In this document: in pieces, positions 1 to 12,303 of the stretch | Numbering within the stretch: the stretch's first letter is position 1 | Layout of the letters: each line of letters opens with the position of its first letter | DNA from: Paraescarpia echinospica | Taxonomy: Eukaryota; Annelida; Polychaeta; Sabellida; Siboglinidae | Direction: 5' to 3' | Assembly: GCA_020002185.1 (NCBI GenBank) | Contig: CM034538.1 | Location: 608,429-672,428, forward strand | Length of the DNA stretch: 64,000 nucleotides | The notes under the pieces: generated by a model | Told to the model about the DNA's origin: nothing | Database searches by the model: none | The model's input: only the letters and a program-made list of their open reading frames with translations | Program-made: the position numbers and the translations under genes

Positions 1-207
1 CCAAGTTTCTTGAGAGGTAAATACGCATAATAATGTATTATGGACTCTTGTTATAAGAACTCCTGACGTAAGAAACATGCTTGTAAGAGGACCAACTATA
101 AAACACACGGTTTCGGTCTGCACTACATTATGTACCCATGAATATCAGAAACATCAAATACATGGAACAGTTTGACTAAATCCAACATGTTCCTTAGAAG
201 TCCTCAC

Positions 208-286
208 GCAATCCTCTCATCACGTCACCCTCGGCATCCAGGATCGTCTTGCCCTGCTCCAGTGTAATGTTTTCCGCTATCTTTTT
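208..286 (-). CDS. ALDH6A1: ALDH6A1 coding exon 5
   Basis: Codes for KKIAENITLEQGK and TILDAEGDVMRGL plus one base of the next codon. The acceptor is ggttgcag and the donor gtgagg. In the human protein the next residue is Q, which fits a phase-1 intron after C. Confidence 0.93.
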
Positions 287-3200
287 CTGCAACCAGCCAA
301 TCAGCATTAGGATCACAGCCACACTGACCAGAGAGAGGAATTAAATGTGATGTGTTCGGTTTGAATGTGTTTTACGTTTATAGAGTTATTGCAGATTTCA
401 AGTGCAGTAATCACAAAATATTATCATCCGCAAGAAGCATCCTTGTTCAGTGATCAATATCTCTTACTAGTGAACTCTTAATTGGCTAATAATTTGCAAA
501 CAGATTAAGATATCTCTTTCATTCTAAAGCACGCAGACAACCAGATTATGAAGACCAGGGAAGCACAATGTTAATATTTGTAGCAAATTATCATGGATAT
601 ATTTTGTCATAAACAAATGTACCATTTCACCAACTTTACGCCAATTTTTACAAAATATGCTAAAATAAAAATCTGCAAGTCATTACAGGTAAGATGTCAA
701 AGCATGGATGCCAAGTAGTAGAAAAGAAAGGAAGAAAGCCATATCTTCAAACAAAACCGTACCAAGTCCCTCTTGATGAGACTCTGCAGGTTAAACATGA
801 GTTGTTGCCGGGTGAGGACGGTGCTGTTGGACCACGTCTTGAAGGCCTCGGATGCTGCATCAGTCGCAGCCTGCATCTCTGCCACGGTGCTCTTGGGCAC
901 ACGTGTGACCACCTCATTCGTAGCCTGCAACACAGACACAGCATCATGTTGTCCTGTCAACACAGTCACAGCCTCACTCTGTCCTGTCAACACAGTCACA
1001 GCCTCACTCTGTCCTGTCAACACAGTCACAGCCTCACTCTGTCCTTTCAACATAGTCACAGCCTCACTCTGTCCTGTCAACACAGTCACAGCCTCACTCT
1101 GTCCTGTCAACATAGTCACAGCCTCACTCTGTCCTGTCAACATAGTCACAGCCTCACTCTGTCCTGTCAACACAGTCACAGCCTCACTCTGTCCTGTCAA
1201 CACAGTCACAGCCTCACTCTGTCATGTCAACACAGTCACAGCCTCACTCTGTCCTGTCAAAACAGTCACAGCCTCACTCTGTCCTGTCAACACAGTCACA
1301 GCATCACTCTGTTCTGTCAACACAGTCACAGCCTCACTCTGTCCTGTCAACACTGTCACAGCTTCACTCTGTCCTGTCAACACAGTCACAGCCTCACTCT
1401 GTCATGTCAACACAGTCACAGCCTCACTCTGTCATGTCAACACAGTCACAGCCTCACTCTGTCCTGTCAACACAGTCACAGCCTCACTCTGTCCTGTCAA
1501 CACAGTCACAGCCTCACTCTGTCATGTCAACACAGTCACAGCCTCACTCTGTCCTGTCAACACAGTCACAGCCTCACTCTGTCATGTCAACACAGTCACA
1601 GCCTCACTCTGTCCTGTCAAAACAGTCACAGCCTCACTCTGTCCTGTCAACACAGTCACAGCATCACTCTGTTCTGTCAACACAGTCACAGCCTCACTCT
1701 GTCCTGTCAACACAGTCACAGCCTCACTCTGTCCTGTCAACACAGTCACAGCCTCACTCTGTCCTGTCAACACAGTCACAGCCTCACTCTGTCCTGTCAA
1801 CATAGTCACAGCCTCACTCTGTCCTGTCAACACAGTCACAGCCTCACTCTGTCCTGTCAACACAGTCACAGCCTCACTCTGTCCTGTCAACACAGTCACA
1901 GCCTCACTCTGTCCTGTCAACACAGTCACAGCCTCACTCTGTCCTGTCAACACAGTCACAGCCTCACTCTGTCCTGTCAACACAGTCACAGCCTCACTCT
2001 GTCCTGTCAACACAGTCACAGCCTCACTCTGTCCTGTCAACACAGTCACAGCCTCACTCTGTCCTGTCAACACAGTCACAGCCTCACTCTGTCCTGTCAA
2101 CACAGTCACAGCCTCACTCTGTCCTGTCAAACAGTCACAGCCTCACTCTGTCCTGTCAGTCACAGCCTCACTCTGTCCTGTCAAAACAGTCACAGCCTCA
2201 CTCTGTCCTGTCAACACAGTCACAGCATCACTCTGTTCTGTCAACACAGTCACAGCCTCACTCTGTCCTGTCAACACTGTCACAGCTTCACTCTGTCCTG
2301 TCAACACAGCCACAGCCTCACTCTGTCCTGTCAACACAGTCACAGCCTCACTCTGTCCTGTCAAAACAGTCACAGCCTCACTCTGTCCTGTCAACACAGT
2401 CACAGCATCACTCTGTTCTGTCAACACAGTCACAGCCTCACTCTGTCCTGTCAATACAGTCACAGCCTCACTCTGTCATGTCAACACAGTCACAGCCTCA
2501 CTCTGTCATGTCAACTCAGTCACAGCCTCACACTGTCCTTTCAACACAGTCACAGCCTCACTCTGTCCTGTCAACACAGTCACAGCCTCACTCTGTCTTT
2601 TCAACACAGTCACTGCTTCACTCTGTCCTGTCAACACATTCACAGCCTCACTCTGTCCTGTCAACACAGTCACAGCCTCACTTTGTCCTGTCAACACAGT
2701 CACAGCCTCACTCTGTCCTGTCAACACAGTCACAGCCTCACTCTGTCCTGTCAACACAGTCACAGTCTCACTATGTCCTGTCAACACAGTCACAGCCTCA
2801 CTCTGTCCTGTCAACACAGTCACAACCTCACTCTGTCCTGTCAACACAGTCACAGCCTCACTCTGTCTTGTCAAAACAGTCACTGCTTCATTTTGTCCTG
2901 TTAACAGTCACAGCCTCACTCTGTCCTGTCAACAGTCACCGCTTCATTTTGTCCTGTCAGCACAGTCACTGCTTCACTATGTCCTGTCAGCACAGTCACT
3001 GCTTCACTATGTCCTGTCAACACAGTCACAGCATCACTCTGTCCTGTCAACACAGTCACAGCATCACTCTGTCCTGTCAACACAGTCACAGCATCACTCT
3101 GTCCTGTCAACACAGTCACTGCTTCACTCTGTCCTGTCAACACAGTCACAGCCTCACTCTGTCCTGTCAACACAGTCACTGGTTCATTTTGTCCTGTCAC

Positions 3201-6200
3201 CACAGCCACAACCCGACTCTGTTCTGTCAACACAGTCACAGCTTCATGATGTTCTGTCAACACAGTCACAGCTTCATGATGTTCTGTCAACACAGTCACA
3301 GCCTCACTCTGTCCTGTCAACACTGTCACAGCTTCACTCTGTCCTGTCAACACAGCCACAGCCTCACTCTGTCCTGTCAACACAGTCACAGCCTCACTCT
3401 GTCCTGTCAAAACAGTCACAGCCTCACTCTGTCCTGTCAACACAGTCACAGCATCACTCTGTTCTGTCAACACAGTCACAGCCTCACTCTGTCCTGTCAA
3501 TACAGTCACAGCCTCACTCTGTCATGTCAACACAGTCACAGCCTCACTCTGTCATGTCAACTCAGTCACAGCCTCACTCTGTCCTTTCAACACAGTCACA
3601 GCCTCACTCTGTCCTGTCAACACAGTCACAGCCTCACTCTGTCTTTTCAACACAGTCACTGCTTCACTCTGTCCTGTCAACACATTCACAGCCTCACTCT
3701 GTCCTGTCAACACAGTCACAGCCTCACCTTGTCCTGTCAACACAGTCACAGCCTCACTCTGTCCTGTCAACACAGTCACAGCCTCACTCTGTCCTGTCAA
3801 CACAGTCACAGTCTCACTATGTCCTGTCAACACAGTCACAGCCTCACTCTGTCCTGTCAACACAGTCACAACCTCACTCTGTCCTGTCAACACAGTCACA
3901 GCCTCACTCTGTCTTGTCAACACAGTCACTGCTTCATTTTGTCCTGTTAACAGTCACAGCCTCACTCTGTCCTGTCAACAGTCACCGCTTCATTTTGTCC
4001 TGTCAACAATCACAGCCTCATTCTGTCCTGTCAGCACAGTCACTGCTTCACTATGTCCTGTCAGCACAGTCACTGCTTCACTCTGTCCTGTCAACACAGT
4101 CACAGCATCACTCTGTCCTGTCAACACAGTCACAGCATCACTCTGTCCTGTCAACACAGTCACTGCTTCACTCTGTCCTGTCAACAGAGTCACAGCCTCA
4201 CTCTGTCCTGTCAACACAGTCACTGGTTCATTTTGTCCTGTCACCACAGCCACAACCCGACTCTGTTCTGTCAACACAGTCACAGCTTCATGATGTTCTG
4301 TCAACACAGTCACAGCCTCACTTTGTCCTGTCAACACAGTCACAGCCTCACTCTGTCCTGTCAACACAGTCACAGCCTCACTCTGTCCTGTCAACACAGT
4401 CACAGTCTCACTATGTCCTGTCAACACAGTCACAGCCTCACTCTGTCCTGTCAACACAGTCACAACCTCACTCTGTCCTGTCAACACAGTCACAGCCTCA
4501 CTCTGTCTTGTCAACACAGTCACTGCTTCATTTTGTCCTGTTAACAGTCACAGCCTCACTCTGTCCTGTCAACAATCACCGCTTCATTTTGTCCTGTCAA
4601 CAATCACAGCCTCATTCTGTCCTGTCAGCACAGTCACTGCTTCACTATGTCCTGTCAACACAGTCACAGCATCACTCTGTCCTGTCAACACAGTCACAGC
4701 ATCACTCTGTCCTGTCAACACAGTCACAGCATCACTCTGTCCTGTTAACACAGTCACTGCTTCACTCTGTCCTGTCAACACAGTCACAGCCTCACTCTGT
4801 CCTGTCAACACAGTCACTGGTTCATTTTTTCCTGTCAACAGTCACAGCTTCACTCTGACCTGTCAACACAGTCACTGCTTCATTATGTCCTGTAAACACA
4901 GTCACTGCTTCACTCAGTCCTGTCAACACAGTCACAGCTTCACTCTGACCTGTCAACAGTCACTGCTTCATTTTGTCCTGTCAACAGTCACAGCCTCACT
5001 CTGTCCTGTCAACAGTCAGTGCTTCATTCTGTCCTGTCAACAGTCACAGCCTCACTCTGTCCTGTAAACACAGACACAGCTTCACTCTGTCCTGTCAACA
5101 CAGTCGCAGCCTTAATATGTCCTGTCAACACAGTCACTGCTTCACTCTGTCCTGTCAACACAGCCACAGCCTCACTCTGCCCTGTCAACACAGTCACAGC
5201 TTCATGATGTTCTGTCAACACAGTCACAGCCTCACTTTGTCCTGTCAACACAGTCACAGCCTCACTCTGTCCTGTCAACACAGTCACAGCCTCACTCTGT
5301 CCTGTCAACACAGTCACAGTCTCACTATGTCCTGTCAACACAGTCACAGCCTCACTCTGTCCTGTCAACACAGTCACAACCTCACTCTGTCCTGTCAACA
5401 CAGTCACAGCCTCACTCTGTCTTGTCAACACAGTCACTGCTTCATTTTGTCCTGTTAACAGTCACAGCCTCACTCTGTCCTGTCAACAGTCACCGCTTCA
5501 TTTTGTCCTGTCAACAATCACAGCCTCATTCTGTCCTGTCAGCACAGTCACTGCTTCACTATGTCCTGTCAACACAGTCACAGCATCACTCTGTCCTGTC
5601 AACACAGTCACAGCATCACTCTGTCCTGTCAACACAGTCACAGCATCACTCTGTCCTGTTAACACAGTCACTGCTTCACTCTGTCCTGTCAACACAGTCA
5701 CAGCCTCACTCTGTCCTGTCAACACAGTCACTGGTTCATTTTTTCCTGTCAACAGTCACAGCTTCACTCTGACCTGTCAACACAGTCACTGCTTCATTAT
5801 GTCCTGTAAACACAGTCACTGCTTCACTCAGTCCTGTCAACACAGTCACAGCTTCACTCTGACCTGTCAACAGTCACTGCTTCATTTTGTCCTGTCAACA
5901 GTCACAGCCTCACTCTGTCCTGTCAACAGTCAGTGCTTCATTCTGTCCTGTCAACAGTCACAGCCTCACTCTGTCCTGTAAACACAGACACAGCTTCACT
6001 CTGTCCTGTCAACACAGTCGCAGCCTTAATATGTCCTGTCAACACAGTCACTGCTTCACTCTGTCCTGTCAACACAGCCACAGCCTCACTCTGCCCTGTT
6101 AACACAGCCACAGCCTCACTCTGTCCTGTCAACACAGTCACAGCCTCACTCTGTCCTGTCAAAACAGTCACAGCCTCACTCTGTCCTGTCAACACAGTCA

Positions 6201-9200
6201 CTGCTTCATTTTGTCCTGTCAACAGTCACAGCCTCACTCTGTCCTGTCAACACAGTCACTGCTTCACCATGTCCTGTAAACACAGTCACTGCTTCACTCG
6301 GTCCTGTGATGACATTCACTGCTTCATTTTGTCCTGTCAACAGTCACAGCCTCACTCTGTCCTGTCAACAGTCACTGCTTCATTCTGTCCTGTCAACAGT
6401 CACAGCCTCATTCTGTCCTGTCAACAGTCACTGCTTCACTCTGTCCTGTCAACAGTCACAGCCTCATTCTGTCCTGTCAATACAGTCACTGCCTCACTCT
6501 GTCCTGTCAACACATTCACTGCTTCACTCTGTCCTGTCAACACAGTAACAGCCTCACTCTGTCATGTCAACACAGTCACTGCTTCACTCTGTCCTGTCAA
6601 CACAGTCACAGCCTCATTCTGTCCTGTCAACATAGTCAGAGCCTCACTCTGTCCTGTCGACACAGTCACAGCCTCACCCTGTTCTGTCAACACAGTCACA
6701 GTTTCACTCTGTCCTGTCAACACAGTCACAACCTCACTCTGTCCTGTCAACACAGTCACAGCTTCACCCTGTCCTGTCAACACAGTCACAGCCTCAGTCT
6801 GTCCTGTCAACACAGTCACTGCTTCACTCTGTCCTGTCAACACAGCCACAGCCTCACTCTGCCCTGTTAACACAGCCACAGCCTCACTCTGTCCTGTCAA
6901 CACAGTCACAGCCTCAATCTGTCCTGTCAACACAGTCACTGCTTCACTCTGTCCTGTCAACAGTCACTGCTTCATTCTGTCCTGTCGACAGTCACAGCCT
7001 CACTCTGTCCTGTCAATACAGTCACAGCCTCACTCTGTCCTGTCAACACAGTCACAGCCTCAGTCTGTCTTTTCAACACAGTCACTGCTTCACTCTGTCC
7101 TGTCAACACAGTCACAGCCTCACTCTGTCCTGTTAACACAGCCACAGCCTCACTATGTCCTGTCAACACAGTCACAGCCTCACTCTGTCCTGTCAACACA
7201 CTCACAGCCTCACTCTGTCCTATCAGCACAGCCACAGCCTCACTCTGTCCTGTGAACACAGTCACTGGTTCATTTTGTCCTGTCACCACAGCCACAACCC
7301 GACTCTGTTCTGTCAACACAGTCACAGCTTCATGATGTTCTGTCAACACAGTCATAGCTTCATGCTGTTCTGTCAACACAGTCACAGCTTCATGCTGTCC
7401 TGTCAACACAGTCACAGCTTCATGATGTTCTGTCAACACAGTCATAGCTTCATGCTGTTCTGTCAATACAGTCACAGCTTCATGCTGTCCTGTCAACACA
7501 GCCATAGCTTCATTGTGTCCTGCTGCTTCATCGCTGCAGTTATAACTAAAAAGCAACTAATAGTATGTATGTAGAAAGCAAAATATACAGATAAATGTAT
7601 TTTGTTACAAGTAAAAGTAATAAAAAAATGCATTTTGACACAAGTACATTTCAAAGGTAGAAACATTTTATAGAAACTGGTTCTTCAATTAAAATATATT
7701 ACAGTGTAGCTGAAACCAGCTTCCAATAATGTTATTACTGATTAGAACATTCTCTTAGTATCGTATAACTGCAAGTATAATTAATGGCAACTATAATGAT
7801 ACGATTCTTGTGGTTTCTTGGTCAACTCACTGGGTTGTGTACGTCAAGCCAATCATTTGTTTTTGATTCCACAAACTCTCCATTGATAAAAAGCTTTGTG
7901 GTTTGCTGCAAGAAATAAAAAATGTCTGATTATCAGCTGAAAGCATGTCAATCACAACTACTAAGCAAAACTTAACATATGCTCAGTTCATAGACGTGCA
8001 CCAGTCATTTTACAACATAATTAACAGTGTGACAAATTACATTGCATATTTTAGTTATATCAAACTTCACAGACACAAATGTAATATTAATTTCAAGTCT
8101 TGTTATCTTCCATCAATACTTTATGGTAGTTAAATATTGCTCCAAAGTGCCGACAAAGGCCACAACTCAGGACAGCATCATGTTCACTTTGGGAAAGATG
8201 GACTTTTAGACACATAAAAATAGTTTAGAGTCATAGTGTGGAGTGTATGTCTTTAAAAATGGCATTGTATTTCAAGTGTTGCCACAGTTTTGGCTAGCAC
8301 TGAACAGTGAAATGCAACTCCAAAGTGCCCCATGGGGAACAGAACGGAATATCAGGTTCACTTGACCGCTGCCCTCAAGTTTGTTTGTGCAGAAGGTGAA
8401 CACAGAACACTATTTGAATGTGTGCAGTGAAATGGGCGTTGTGTCAACATCTCAAGTATACAGCCAGATGTTTCATGTATAACTTTATTTCAAAATTGTA
8501 GCTGCTTTGATTATAGTGACACATATCTCTCTGAATATTCTTCATATTTTCACTTTGCAAGAAATAGTTCACATTGTTAAACTACTAGTGTCTGTAATTG
8601 GGTGTATGTGGTAGATCTGGTGAAGTGTATAGATAAGCATGCTGCAACCCCCCATTGCTGCATCAGCGGAGTAATAAGACAGGTCAAGGGTCAATGATTG
8701 TTGTTGTAAACAACTCTACTAAAACCTTACATAATTTGTTAATATATAATATAGTAAGAACACCACTAAATTGATATATAAATCATGTCAATATGGGATG
8801 GCATCATGGTACAGCATATATTTGTTCACTGCACATTTAACTATATATAGTTTTAAACATAGCTAATTAATTAATAATAAAAGTAAAGTTGGGCTGATAG
8901 TGATATGCATACCGCAGAGCTGCCGGCATAGAATCTGACACTAGTCAACAGCAGCTGTCGCTGACGCAGGCCCTGAAAATTCAAGACACTTCATGTCACA
9001 ATAACATGCATCAGCCCAGCCCAGGGCAGCTAGGTATAGGACAGACGATGGTGAAGGATTAAACTTAAAAAACTAAAATTAAAAAGACTTGACGCACTTT
9101 TTATATATTTTTTAGTTGGTATAGGAAATACAGTTTATGCAGTGTATTTGTGACAAAAGGTCACAACTAGGGGTGATTCTACTAAGGCGACTGTCCAACA

Positions 9201-9526
9201 TATCGAGCGTGTCAGCCAATGTCACCGAGTATGTAATTCAACACCATTTGTGACCAGACTAGCCAAGTCTAGCACTAGGGACGAGACGAGCCTCCAAGTC
9301 CAACGTCCAAGACCCACCAAGTCCAAGGGGATGTAACTTTAATCGGTTACAACGCTAATTTATAACTTGCACGTTACTCGGCATCAAACACAAATGCTAG
9401 AATATAGTATTTCTAACTACACACATGCACTCATGGAATGACATTAACAAAATGTGATTTATTGGTGCAAAATTAGTTACTCACTTGCCCAGCTACAAAC
9501 GAACCCAACCTGACGAGTCCTGCCAT
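208..9526 (-). CDS. ALDH6A1: Methylmalonate-semialdehyde dehydrogenase (acylating), mitochondrial; 5' five exons, partial
   Basis: CDS join on the minus strand: 9526-9485, 8972-8913, 7905-7831, 924-763, 286-208, continuing beyond the left edge. The family oxidises methylmalonate and malonate semialdehydes to propionyl-CoA and acetyl-CoA in valine and pyrimidine catabolism, in the mitochondrial matrix. Recognised from TTKLFINGEFVES, ATNEVVTRVP, VLTRQQ and ITLEQGKTILDAEGDV, all close to the vertebrate enzyme and in the right order. The first 34 residues are basic and hydrophobic (MAGLVRLGSFVAGQ, then GLRQRQLLLTSVRFYAGSS), as expected of a matrix targeting peptide. All introns have GT-AG ends and the phases agree (0,0,0,0,1). 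The catalytic cysteine and most of the NAD fold lie outside the window. LIN52 diverges from its 5' side. Intron 3 is filled by a 6.6-kb minisatellite. Confidence 0.93.
287..762 (-). other. ALDH6A1: ALDH6A1 intron 4
   Basis: AT-rich intron between exons 4 and 5 with no recognised feature. The leftmost 207 bases of the window are likewise intronic, with no recognisable exon. Confidence 0.85.
763..924 (-). CDS. ALDH6A1: ALDH6A1 coding exon 4
   Basis: Fifty-four codons from ATNEVVTRVP through VLTRQQLMFNLQSL to IKRDL. The donor is gtacgg at 762. The acceptor gtgttgcag lies inside the last degenerate unit of the 30-bp array. The reading frame stays open from the array into the exon. Confidence 0.95.
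925..7530. repeat. 30-bp minisatellite, about 220 units, in ALDH6A1 intron 3
   Basis: Unit (+) CACAGTCACAGCCTCACTCT then GTCCTGTCAA, 30 bp. Most units differ by 0-3 substitutions, and higher-order blocks recur: the 2881-3950, 3950-4860, 4860-5770 and 5770-6100 stretches resemble one another. Some units near 2890-2950, 3945-4010 and 4960-5040 are shortened. Because 30 is divisible by 3 and the unit lacks stops in several frames, long artificial ORFs arise on both strands. On the minus strand the unit reads GQSEAVTVLT and runs in frame into exon 4 (ATNEVVTRVP). Confidence 0.97.
7531..7830. other. ALDH6A1 intron 3, unique part
   Basis: AT-rich unique intron sequence between the array and exon 3. 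Nothing else seen. Confidence 0.8.
7831..7905 (-). CDS. ALDH6A1: ALDH6A1 coding exon 3
   Basis: Twenty-five codons beginning QTTKLFINGEFVES and ending LDVHNP, the first conserved block of the mature enzyme. The acceptor is tttcttgcag and the donor gtgagt. Phase 0 at both ends. Confidence 0.95.
7906..8912. other. ALDH6A1 intron 2
   Basis: AT-rich intron of about 1 kb. No repeat, ORF or RNA gene recognised. The short open stretch at 7945-8133 has no recognisable protein similarity. Confidence 0.8.
8913..8972 (-). CDS. ALDH6A1: ALDH6A1 coding exon 2
   Basis: Twenty codons, GLRQRQLLLTSVRFYAGSSA, the rest of an arginine-rich targeting peptide. The acceptor is ttttcag and the donor gtatgc. Phase 0 at both ends. 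Confidence 0.85.
8973..9484. other. ALDH6A1 intron 1
   Basis: Intron with GT-AG ends. Nothing else recognised. Confidence 0.8.
9485..9526 (-). CDS. ALDH6A1: ALDH6A1 coding exon 1 (start codon)
   Basis: Codes for MAGLVRLGSFVAGQ, the start of the mitochondrial presequence. The ATG is at 9526-9524. The donor is gtgagt at 9484-9479. Phase 0. Confidence 0.82.
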
Positions 9527-9550
9527 CTCTGCAAATGCAAAAATAGTAAC

Positions 9551-9580
9551 CTGGCTTCCGGAGCCTTCCGCATGGCGGGT
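9551..9580 (-). promoter_or_regulatory. Putative ALDH6A1 core promoter: two ETS motifs and a YY1-like motif
   Basis: On the plus strand CTTCCGG (9555-9561) and CTTCCGC (9565-9571) are ETS-type sites (GGAAG on the minus strand). CATGGCGG (9571-9578) reads CCGCCATG on the minus strand, the YY1 core. The cluster lies 25-55 bp upstream of the ALDH6A1 ATG. Such clusters are common in TATA-less housekeeping promoters. The transcription start is not visible, so this is inference. Confidence 0.4.
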
Positions 9581-10247
9581 AATTTTGCATTCATGGCACA
9601 GAACTACAGTAATTTTTCACCGTTTAGGCAACTATAAACTCGTCTTCTTCAAGTATCTTAAATTAAGTATTAAATAACGGGTGCAACTGCACAGAACAAA
9701 AAATTCAATGCGAGTTTAAACAATTTTTTTTATTTAACTATATATTACAGTTTAACATAGTTATATAGTTTATACAGTGCATGCATTTGTGTGCATGCAT
9801 ATATGTTTTTAACCTGAAATAAAGCTAAGTTTTTGCATGTATTTTCCCAATTTCTAAATAAATAAATGCAAAAATAAATGGGAGACGAATTTCACAACGT
9901 TTTGGGGGTTGGAATTACAATTATTTATTTAATAAAAACACCATTTAAAATAAAACTAATTTACTAATTCAAACATCCTATGTGTGATTACATAATGAAT
10001 TTACAAAAAGTAGTTCTTATAAATTATTGATTTAGACACATTTGCACCAAATTCATCGATGACAGTTTTTCTTGTCATTTTATCATGAATTGTTTCTTTA
10101 AACAAAATGTGCCAAGCCTATTTTGCAATTGTTTTCTTGCTTTTTCTCGTAATTTGTTTGCTAAACAACTGATCTATTCTTATGTTTCTGCCATAAATGT
10201 ACACCACAGTTATTTTATATACGTTATTTTATGTACATTTTAATTTA
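9581..10247. other. Divergent ALDH6A1-LIN52 intergenic region, left part
   Basis: AT-rich sequence with several poly-T and poly-A runs. No ORF or repeat recognised. Confidence 0.7.
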
Positions 10248-11031
10248 ATAAGATTTAACTAGATTGCCACCCAGAAAATTAACTCTAGATATATGGTTGG
10301 TGGACAAGGTAGTCTTTTCCCTTTGAAGCTGCAATTCTGCACTGCTCTGAAACCTTCATATCAGCACTAATTGTTTACCCAAGTCCTTTTCTTTTATAGA
10401 AGTACTTAGTACAGTACCCCTCATTGCATATTATACATCTTCATTCCCATGTCCTGTGTAGAGGTATTAACATTTCCCAAAATTGAACATCTGCCATTTT
10501 TCAGACCATTTGACCAACCTGTCAAGATCATCTGTGTAAATGCTATATATCTCCATCACGTTTAATCCTTCTAAACACTTTTGTATCATCCGCAAATTTC
10601 AACACCTTACTTGTTATATCATCGTCCAAATTGTTGATATATTATATATTAAGAATAACATAGGTCCCAATACTGATCCCTGTGGTACACCACTCAAAAC
10701 CGATTTCCAATTTGAAGCCTCCCTATCAACTACTACCCACTGTTTTCTGTCAATCATCCATTTTTGTATCCAGTTAATTATAGTTTAAGCAGTAATCTCT
10801 GATGAGGCACTTTGTCGAAAGCTTTCTGAAAATCTAAGTAGATAATATCTACTGGTGATCCTTTGACTACCCACTTAGTGACATCTTCCAAAAACCATAA
10901 CATATTTGTTAAGCATGACTTTGCTTTTAGAAACCCATGTTGAGATGGGTTTATCAAGTTATGTTTAACAAGAAATTGTGATCTTTAATTAGTCTTTCTA
11001 ATGATTTGCAAATCACCGATGTTAAACTAAA
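10248..11031 (-). mobile_element. CR1-type LINE fragment (3' part, internally deleted)
   Basis: Minus-strand reading gives pieces of reverse transcriptase (YINDL-like region, KFADDTKVF-like, DKVPH, ITKW) matching the longer copy at 59.8-64 kb. It ends with the same 3' tail (aagatttaac, then gccacccagaaaattaactc). The thumb and connection region next to the 3' UTR is deleted. Only fragments of ORF2 remain and frames are broken. Confidence 0.8.
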
Positions 11032-11259
11032 TTATGAGACTGCCTACATTATATTAATTGGCATAACTTGCCTCGATAACTTGACTCGACCTTTGGAGTA
11101 ATTATGAGTAAATTAAAACTAATTAAGGCTCTATAGCCATGTACACACCTGCCTTTATGCATACTTTTTTGTTTTTGAGAACGTGGCTTGTATGATTTTG
11201 AACTTTTTTAAATCATTTTTTTGTATTACTTTATTATCTATGTAATTAGCATCATTTAT

Positions 11260-11260
<1 letters not shown>

Positions 11261-11312
<52 letters not shown>
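11261..11312. repeat. (TAG)n microsatellite
   Basis: About 17 perfect TAG units. Confidence 0.95.
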
Positions 11313-11313
<1 letters not shown>

Positions 11314-11579
11314 TTTTTGTTATAGTTAATGTTAGATATAATGTTATTACTGTAAATTATTCAGAATCATCTATTATTAAGTATTATAAAATATATTTAC
11401 GTTCACGTATTATATAGTATTAGTTTGTGTATTGGAATGTGTGATGAACTGATACTACTGTATATATAGTGCTAGTAACCGAAAATAGTAATACACATTC
11501 TGGTCTCATGGTATATAAACAGTAATCTCGCAATAGGTACTAAAAATTGTATTTTTATATATTGCGCTATAAAAACAAA

Positions 11580-12050
11580 AACACTTTTCCTGATCGCCTG
11601 CCATGCCACATACCGCGTGTATCCTCACCATGTTGAGGTTAGGCGTGTATTGGAAAAAGAAAAAGAAGAAAAAAAGTAAATAAATAAAAAATTCATCTTA
11701 ATAGTGCTATGCATGTTACACCAGTAAATATGCTGTTACATAAACATTCGCATATCAGTAATTTGCAGTGTTTTTTTTAGTTGTAATATGTTTTTACATC
11801 TATTACGTGTTCGCAGTACTTTACACTGTTGCATACTACTTTATTTTTTTATTTAATCATAACCATACTTTTATTATTTTGTTTTATTTGTAATTGTACT
11901 CTAGCTAGGTGATCCTCGACAAAAGCCCCTAGGTGTTTCCAGAGGATCTCCTGAGTTGCACTTGTTGTCTACTGATTGTGTCATATAAGATGTTGTATAC
12001 TATATGTGTGACCAAATAAAATTAATGTTGTTCTATTCTATTCTAAATTT
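11580..12050 (+). mobile_element. Probable LINE/SINE 3' end with TTCTA tail
   Basis: A stretch ending aataaaattaatgttg followed by ttctattctattcta, a simple-repeat tail typical of CR1/L2-group LINEs or their SINEs. No coding part is left. Family unknown. Confidence 0.4.
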
Positions 12051-12250
12051 TAAAGAACATCAATAAAAAACTACTTTCATATTTCATAACATTATTTTAG
12101 AATGGCATTACGACGATTAATCGTCCACCTTATATAGTTCGTTTATTTTCAACTGCGTTCATACTTTTAATTGTTGTACTCTTAAAAAAGTTTGGTATTG
12201 CCACCTACAGTATTTATGTTAAACTAACTCTGATTTTGTTTGTATCTAAC

Positions 12251-12264
12251 CCGCCAGGTGGCGA
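12251..12264 (+). promoter_or_regulatory. CTCF-like motif just upstream of the LIN52 start codon
   Basis: CCGCCAGGTGGCGA matches the CTCF core consensus CCASYAGRKGGCRS at nearly every position and lies about 15 bp before the LIN52 ATG. It also contains the E-box CAGGTG. Function is inferred from sequence only. Confidence 0.4.
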
Positions 12265-12278
12265 GTGTGTAAAGCAAA

Positions 12279-12303
12279 ATGTCGAACAGCAACAACAGTG
12301 CGG
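12279..12303 (+). CDS. LIN52: LIN52 exon 1 (start codon)
   Basis: MSNSNNSA plus one base. Donor gtaaat at 12304. No close sequence match by itself; chosen because its phase joins exon 2 to give D-L-D-Q and because it has an ATG near a promoter-like motif. Confidence 0.75.

Noticed and set aside
925..7530. Centromeric or telomeric satellite
   Set aside because: The array lies within a single intron between well-conserved exons and is only 6.6 kb long.
694..7574. Long ORFs (up to 1361 codons) through the 30-bp array on both strands
   Set aside because: They exist because the unit length is divisible by 3 and the unit lacks stops. Several overlap in different frames and on both strands, and no domain or start context supports them.
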